NCBI GenBank assembly: GCA_015491705.1
Contig: WFVK01000028.1
Span: 1-11,957, forward strand
Direction of reading: 5' to 3'
Origin: Nitrospirota bacterium
GTDB lineage: Bacteria; Nitrospirota; Thermodesulfovibrionia; UBA6902
DNA length: 11,957 nucleotides
The notes below the pieces were generated by a model. That model was not told the DNA's origin. It saw only the letters and a list, made by a program, of their open reading frames with translations, and made no database searches. Both the position numbers and the translations under genes were made by a program. Shown in pieces: positions 9,201 to 11,957 of this stretch; the stretch's first letter is position 1; the number at the start of each line of letters is the position of its first letter.

Positions 9201-9516
9201 GCTGACGGCCACGCGGGGCACGGCCTTTTATCTCAGGCAGTTCGGGATTGATGTTGAGACGGTCAACAAAGTCGGCGAGGGAAGGCCGCACTGTGTTGAC
9301 CTGATAAAAAACAGGGAAATTGACTTTGTGATAAACACCGTCACCGGTGCAAAGGCGCAGAAGGATTCATTTTCCATAAGGGAAACCGCACTGCAGTACA
9401 ACATTACCTATTCAACCACGATCGCAGGGGCGAGGGCGGCGATAAATGCAATAGAGGTGATGAAGAAAAAGAATCTGGGCATCAAGTCGCTCCAAGAGTA
9501 TCATCATATCAGATAA
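6226..9516 (+). CDS. carB: Carbamoyl-phosphate synthase large subunit with a 23-residue linker insertion
   Basis: CarB makes carbamoyl phosphate from bicarbonate, ammonia and two ATP. Its 1096 residues follow the usual plan: carboxyphosphate half with ATP-grasp (about 1-400; [34 protein letters not shown]), oligomerisation domain (about 400-550), carbamoyl-phosphate half (about 580-955; [49 protein letters not shown]) and a C-terminal MGS-like allosteric domain. In the last, Thr996, Thr999 and Lys1015 align with the E. coli Thr974, Thr977 and Lys993 that bind UMP/IMP, so UMP feedback is plausible. Compared with the E. coli protein as I recall it, residues 550-572 are extra. AAGGA lies just before the start. 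The 3' end overlaps the convergent - strand gene by 8 bases. Confidence 0.97.
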   Translation: MPKRTDIQSILLIGSGPIVIGQACEFDYSGAQACKALREEGYRVILVNSNPATIMTDPEMADVTYIEPLTPEILEMIIRKERPDALLPTMGGQTALNLSVGLSEKGILDRYGVDLIGAKLPAIRKAEDRELFKEAMAKIGLETPRSVHVNSVEQGMEAVKTLRFPLILRPSFTLGGTGGSIAYNMIEYRENLERAIKLSPVDQVLIEESVLGWKEYELEVMRDNKDNVVIICSIENFDPMGVHTGDSITVAPAQTLTDKEYQIMRDASIAVIREIGVDTGGSNIQFAVNPDNGRLVVIEMNPRVSRSSALASKATGFPIARIAAKLAVGLTLDEIPNDITKETPASFEPAIDYVVVKFPRFAFEKFPEADSTLMTQMKSVGEAMSIGRTFKESLQKALRSLEIDSYGFEPVDAGIDEIMERIKIPGWDRIWYLAHALRLGAGPEELHEVTGIDPWFLHNIKQITDLEAEISGASGDMKGRGMESLPVDLFRRAKEYGFSDRRIAALLDTDEHAVRDARERIGLKAVYKMVDTCAAEFRAYTPYLYSTYEKPFYRIEGSTTLNSSNPQLSASVECEADPTGRKKVVILGSGPNRIGQGIEFDYCCVHAVLALKELGYETIMVNCNPETVSTDYDTADRLYFEPLTLEDTLNIINTEKPEGVIVQFGGQTPLKLAVPLEREGVRILGTSPDSIDRAEDRKRFREILHKLNLRQPESGTAMSVAEAIEEARKIGYPVMVRPSYVLGGRAMEIVYDEKSLNDYMQRAVSASPEHPVLIDKYLEDAIEVDVDAISDGENVIIGGIMEHIEEAGIHSGDSACSLPPYSLSQDIIERIKLQTKAVAGELNVIGLMNMQFAVKDGVIYILEVNPRASRTIPYVSKSIGVPLAKMAAKVMMGKRLAELGLDSEIKVSHFSVKEAVFPFDRFAGVDTLLGPEMKSTGEVMGIDKDFERAYAKSQASANNTVPLSGKVFISVKDKDKPALPPMARKLLSLGFSLTATRGTAFYLRQFGIDVETVNKVGEGRPHCVDLIKNREIDFVINTVTGAKAQKDSFSIRETALQYNITYSTTIAGARAAINAIEVMKKKNLGIKSLQEYHHIR
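7873..7941 (+). repeat. Insertion in the carB linker with an internal inverted repeat
   Basis: These 69 bases encode [12 protein letters not shown] and the following residues up to SASV (550-572). They sit exactly between YSTYE and ECEADP, which are adjacent in E. coli CarB. The segment contains GAGGGTT (7891-7897) and AACCCTC (7918-7924), a perfect 7 bp inverted repeat. Its second half is markedly C/T-rich on the coding strand, unlike the purine-rich coding strand around it. Length is a multiple of three and the frame is kept. Confidence 0.6.
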
Positions 9517-10774
9517 ATGCCCCGGTCTTTTCATTCCAGGATGTCACAAGATAGTATAAAAACATTATCATGACAATAAGCACAACGCTCCAGTGATAAG
9601 ATATATAGTAGGGCAGGAAAACCTTCTTTCCCATCAGCGAAGAGATCCTTCCGGAGGAATCGATAAGCGCCTGGCTCAGTGAATTTGACACGCCGAAAAA
9701 GACAAAGGCTATCAGGTTCTTGATATTGCCCTCCGCTGTCCTCCAGCACGTGCCGCTTGCGCATCCTCCGGCAAACGGCATGCCGAAACCGAAGATAATG
9801 CCGCCTACAAAACTCCCCACCCAGAATGTAGGCATGACATAAACCCCTTCGGGTCTGAGCCCGCCTGCCTTGAGCGCCGCAAACCCCAGCACACTGACAA
9901 CAACGGCAATGGTCATGCCTCTGGCCTGTTCAGCATTGCCGCTCGCAAAAGGTTCGCGGAAGGCCTGCAGGAACGCAAAACGTGTCCGGTGGAGGATTAT
10001 TCCGAATGCGGTTCCCGAAACAAGCAGCCCCCCTGTCTTTGTATAGTTGTAGCCCGAGGAGGCATCGATGCCGTAAGAGCGGTAAATATACGCAGCCGTA
10101 AATACGGCCAGCACAGCCAGGCCCCCGATGTATGGCTGGATCTTCTTCCAGTCTGTTGCACCCTCTTTCGGCCTTTTCAACCGTCCCTGGCCCCTTCTGA
10201 AGTGCAGATGTTCCAGTTCCCAGTAGATATATCTCACCTCAAGAAAGGCCCCGATGCTCAGGCCCGCCATCATACCCAGACCGCTCAGTGAAAGGGCGCT
10301 GGTTGCGCTGAAAAATCCGCCTACATTACATCCGCCGGCCATTGCCGCGCCGATTCCCATTAATGTTCCGCCTATGGCGCCTTTAACCAGTTCAAAGGGC
10401 GGCGGTGTCTTTACGGAGAACTGTTTTGACAGGAGTGACGAGGCGAATGCCCCCCAGATTAATCCGAAGGTCAGAATGGAACTGGTGCTTAAAAGCGGAT
10501 TGTAATACGGGTGAGAGCTGTAAATTCCCAGGGAATAGAACAGCCAGTCAACCCATTCCCTCAGGCCTCCGACGACTCCCCACGGCCGTGCCCATGCAAA
10601 GGTAATAACGCTGGTGATTCCTATTAACAGTCCCCCCAGCCATACCGGCCAGTTCCTGTAAAAGACCTTTGCATATCCGTTTTTAAGAATGGTAACAAAA
10701 ACGCTTGTCTCTCCGGAATTGTTCATATCAGTTGTTGCTGTTGCACGTGATATTTTCAACCTCTCAGGCTGCAT
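9509..10774 (-). CDS. YeeE/YedE family integral membrane protein, putative sulfur-compound transporter
   Basis: This 421-residue polytopic protein matches the YeeE/YedE (sulphur transport) family, whose studied members import thiosulfate or are linked to selenium metabolism. It has two similar halves, with about ten hydrophobic segments in all. Key family features are [14 protein letters not shown] (61-74), [19 protein letters not shown] with Cys149, the [15 protein letters not shown] stretch (262-276), and [18 protein letters not shown] with Cys338 and Cys343. The GGC cysteines are thought to relay sulfur during transport in this family. No TusA-like gene, its frequent partner, is visible. 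The start is uncertain: ATG at 10774 lacks a clear ribosome binding site, and Met17 (10726) is also possible since the first membrane segment begins near residue 44. It ends inside carB by 8 bases. Confidence 0.9.
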   Translation of the reverse strand: MQPERLKISRATATTDMNNSGETSVFVTILKNGYAKVFYRNWPVWLGGLLIGITSVITFAWARPWGVVGGLREWVDWLFYSLGIYSSHPYYNPLLSTSSILTFGLIWGAFASSLLSKQFSVKTPPPFELVKGAIGGTLMGIGAAMAGGCNVGGFFSATSALSLSGLGMMAGLSIGAFLEVRYIYWELEHLHFRRGQGRLKRPKEGATDWKKIQPYIGGLAVLAVFTAAYIYRSYGIDASSGYNYTKTGGLLVSGTAFGIILHRTRFAFLQAFREPFASGNAEQARGMTIAVVVSVLGFAALKAGGLRPEGVYVMPTFWVGSFVGGIIFGFGMPFAGGCASGTCWRTAEGNIKNLIAFVFFGVSNSLSQALIDSSGRISSLMGKKVFLPYYISYHWSVVLIVMIMFLYYLVTSWNEKTGAFI

Positions 10775-10889
10775 AAAAATTATGACGGGACAGTCCGGAG
10801 TCCTTCCGGCAGACTCCTCGCCGTTTATGCAACATCAGGGTTATGTAAGATTAACGGGAGCTGAGTTATTGGTATTCAGGCAATCCCGA
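10770..10889 (-). promoter_or_regulatory. Structured leader of the YeeE/YedE gene
   Basis: Reading on the - strand, a first possible stem pairs CGGGA with TCCCG and, within it, CTGA with TCAG (about 10887-10854). A second element has TGCATAAA (10831-10824) complementary to TTTATGCA (10777-10770), enclosing GGAGTC/GACTCC (10817-10812 with 10802-10797). The 3' arm contains the annotated ATG at 10774-10772, so the stem could hide the start codon. I do not recognise a known riboswitch class. Confidence 0.4.
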
Positions 10890-10895
10890 CAAATT

Positions 10896-10923
10896 ATTTT
10901 ACATAATTTCCAGGGATTGTCAA
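10896..10923 (-). promoter_or_regulatory. Sigma70 promoter of the YeeE/YedE gene
   Basis: On the - strand a perfect TTGACA (10923-10918) is followed after 16 bases by TAAAAT (10901-10896), five of six consensus bases. Transcription would begin near 10889, giving a leader of about 115 bases, long for a simple gene and containing inverted repeats. Confidence 0.7.
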
Positions 10924-10953
10924 ATTGTGAACTGACTTTTTTCATCATTATTT

Positions 10954-10983
10954 GCCCCTCCCCCGTTCTCATGGAGGAGGGGC
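10954..10983. repeat. GC-rich hairpin just after the surface-protein gene
   Basis: GCCCCTCC (10954-10961) and GGAGGGGC (10976-10983) are perfectly complementary, and CC/GG continues the stem past one mismatch around an 8-base loop. It begins 33 bases after the stop codon of the - strand gene at 11016. In that direction it is followed by A-rich, not U-rich, sequence, so it is at best an atypical terminator or an mRNA 3'-end stabiliser. Confidence 0.5.
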
Positions 10984-11015
10984 ATGCAGTGATGAATGAA
11001 CTATATCGAACCCGC

Positions 11016-11957
11016 TTACTTGGTCTCAAAGCAGTTCACACTGCTTTCCGATTCTCCCCCGCTGCTGTCTTCTGCAACCACCTTCCAGCAGTATGTGGCT
11101 CCGGCTGCAAGGCCTGATACGGTGCGGCTGCCGGATGAACTGTTGTCAAGAAACGGATCGGTAAAATCACTTATGACATCGTTGACGTCTCCGCATGAGA
11201 TCAAAAGTATGCCGGTTATCATTACTGTCAGTATAACCATCAATATTTTTTTCCTGCTTCCGCCGGTATATACAAAAAACGGAACCATCATAAGCAATAA
11301 CAGTCCCACACCGTAGCCGGCAATGCCTGCATAGTAAATGCCGTCATTTTCAAGCGAGGTCACCACGAGGGGGGTCGTATCACCGAAGTCCTTGTCGTTA
11401 TCATAGTAAAGATAGTAGGTCACAGGGTCTCCATCCGGATCAGTGCTTTTTTTCCATTTGAACTCCACAGTTGTTTCCACATCTTTCTGGCCGTTTGCGG
11501 GATAGATAAGCGCAGGGGTGGTGGGCGGATTATTGGAAGCCGCTGACAGGCCTTTGCCGCTCAGGGTCACAGTAACAGGATCTTCATCAGGGTCATCAGA
11601 AGGTATATCCAGGCTGTCGTTAAACATGCCGGTTGTAACCGGTGAGAAGCTGACAGTAAATTCGCAGCTTTCCGACTGCTGCAAAACCCGGCCTGAACAG
11701 GTATCATCTGTGATGCTGAAGGGCTCTTCTATGGGATTGTTCCGGGCGATGTTGCCGACGGACAGGTCTGCATTGCCGTCGTTTTTCACAGTGACGGTCT
11801 TGGTGGATGAATTGCCCTCTGTCACTTCTCCAAACGGCATATCCAGATCAGTGGCGGAACCTATGGAGTCTGTCACGGTGATGTCAGGCACAGGCGCTGC
11901 CTTGCCGGTGCCGCTTACAGTGACCGTCACGGGGTTTTCGTCCGAGTCATTCGAGGG
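11016..11957 (-). CDS. C-terminal part of a HYDIN/ASH-repeat surface protein with a split FN3-like domain
   Basis: The frame is open to the right edge, so the N-terminus is missing; 313 codons are visible. The first 18 residues end one ASH/choice-of-anchor-D type repeat (PSNDSDENPVTVTVSGTG). A full repeat follows (about 24-136), with DTCSG and a second Cys in SESCEF, ending IPSDDPDEDPVTVTLSGKG. A fibronectin-III-like domain begins at PPTTPALIYPANG (about 144), runs through STDPDGDPVTYYLYYDND, and resumes at SSSGSRTVSGL to finish with YCWKVVAEDSSGGESES. Between these parts lie two hydrophobic segments (about 211-230 and 238-253) separated by GGSRKK, the second ending in LLISCG, a lipobox-like motif with Cys255. 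The protein is probably exported and held at the cell envelope. Its role is unknown; such repeats are common in adhesins and other surface proteins. Confidence 0.85.
   Translation of the reverse strand, partial: PSNDSDENPVTVTVSGTGKAAPVPDITVTDSIGSATDLDMPFGEVTEGNSSTKTVTVKNDGNADLSVGNIARNNPIEEPFSITDDTCSGRVLQQSESCEFTVSFSPVTTGMFNDSLDIPSDDPDEDPVTVTLSGKGLSAASNNPPTTPALIYPANGQKDVETTVEFKWKKSTDPDGDPVTYYLYYDNDKDFGDTTPLVVTSLENDGIYYAGIAGYGVGLLLLMMVPFFVYTGGSRKKILMVILTVMITGILLISCGDVNDVISDFTDPFLDNSSSGSRTVSGLAAGATYCWKVVAEDSSGGESESSVNCFETK

Noticed and set aside
10815..10850. Sigma54 promoter with TTGCAT on the - strand
   Set aside because: The -12 like TTGCAT lacks a matching TGGCAC at the required distance, both here and in the similar stretch near 1487-1500.
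10824..10851. dif/Xer-like site (right arm TTATGTAAGAT)
   Set aside because: The right half resembles a XerD arm but the left half matches poorly, and there is no recombinase or mobile gene nearby.
1487..10860. Direct repeats as attachment sites of an integrated element
   Set aside because: The DNA between them is mainly core pyrimidine biosynthesis, with no integrase or other mobility gene, and the repeats are imperfect.
11016..11930. A complete gene starting at the GTG at 11930
   Set aside because: The frame stays open to the edge, and the nine codons upstream (PSNDSDENP) continue a repeat that recurs as PSDDPDEDP, so the gene extends beyond the window.
1..11957. CRISPR arrays, insertion sequences, tRNA or rRNA genes
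   Set aside because: No regularly spaced repeats, transposase frames or RNA gene signatures were found on reading both strands.

Overview
This window holds a chromosomal de novo pyrimidine (UMP) biosynthesis operon on the + strand. On either side are accessory genes on the - strand: a membrane-anchored SGNH hydrolase cut by the left edge, a YeeE/YedE sulfur-transport-family protein, and a repeat-containing surface protein cut by the right edge. GC content is moderate and the codon choice is rich in AGG and ATA. Together with the gene order pyrR-pyrB-pyrC-carA-X-carB and the HYDIN/ASH-type repeat protein, this suggests a Nitrospirota- or Desulfobacterota-like bacterium. That placement is an inference; there is no rRNA or other marker here.

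Layout: 1-1282 (-) SGNH/GDSL protein with three predicted membrane segments; 1283-1712 divergent intergenic region with an extended -10 promoter to the left, a strong sigma70 promoter to the right, and a very good match to a PyrR-binding RNA loop; 1713-9516 (+) pyrR, pyrB, pyrC, carA, an unrecognised two-helix membrane protein, and carB. The first five genes are joined by 1-10 base overlaps and carB follows after 11 bases. 9509-10774 (-) YeeE/YedE family protein, which converges on carB with an 8-base 3' overlap; 10775-11015 intergenic region with a promoter, a structured leader and a GC-rich hairpin; 11016-11957 (-) C-terminal part of a surface protein.

How it works together: CarA and CarB make carbamoyl phosphate, PyrB condenses it with aspartate, and PyrC closes the ring to dihydroorotate. 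PyrR is expected to sense UMP/UTP and bind the leader of its own operon. The allosteric site residues of CarB that bind UMP in E. coli are conserved, so feedback may act at both enzyme and RNA level. pyrD, pyrE, pyrF and pyrI are not in the window.

The least ordinary items are: a fibronectin-III-like domain split by a C-terminal-anchor-like helix followed by a lipobox-like segment (11136-11357); a 23-residue insertion in the CarB inter-half linker whose DNA contains an inverted repeat (7873-7941); an unknown membrane protein embedded between carA and carB; and a partly conserved sequence and stem shared by the regions upstream of two - strand genes.
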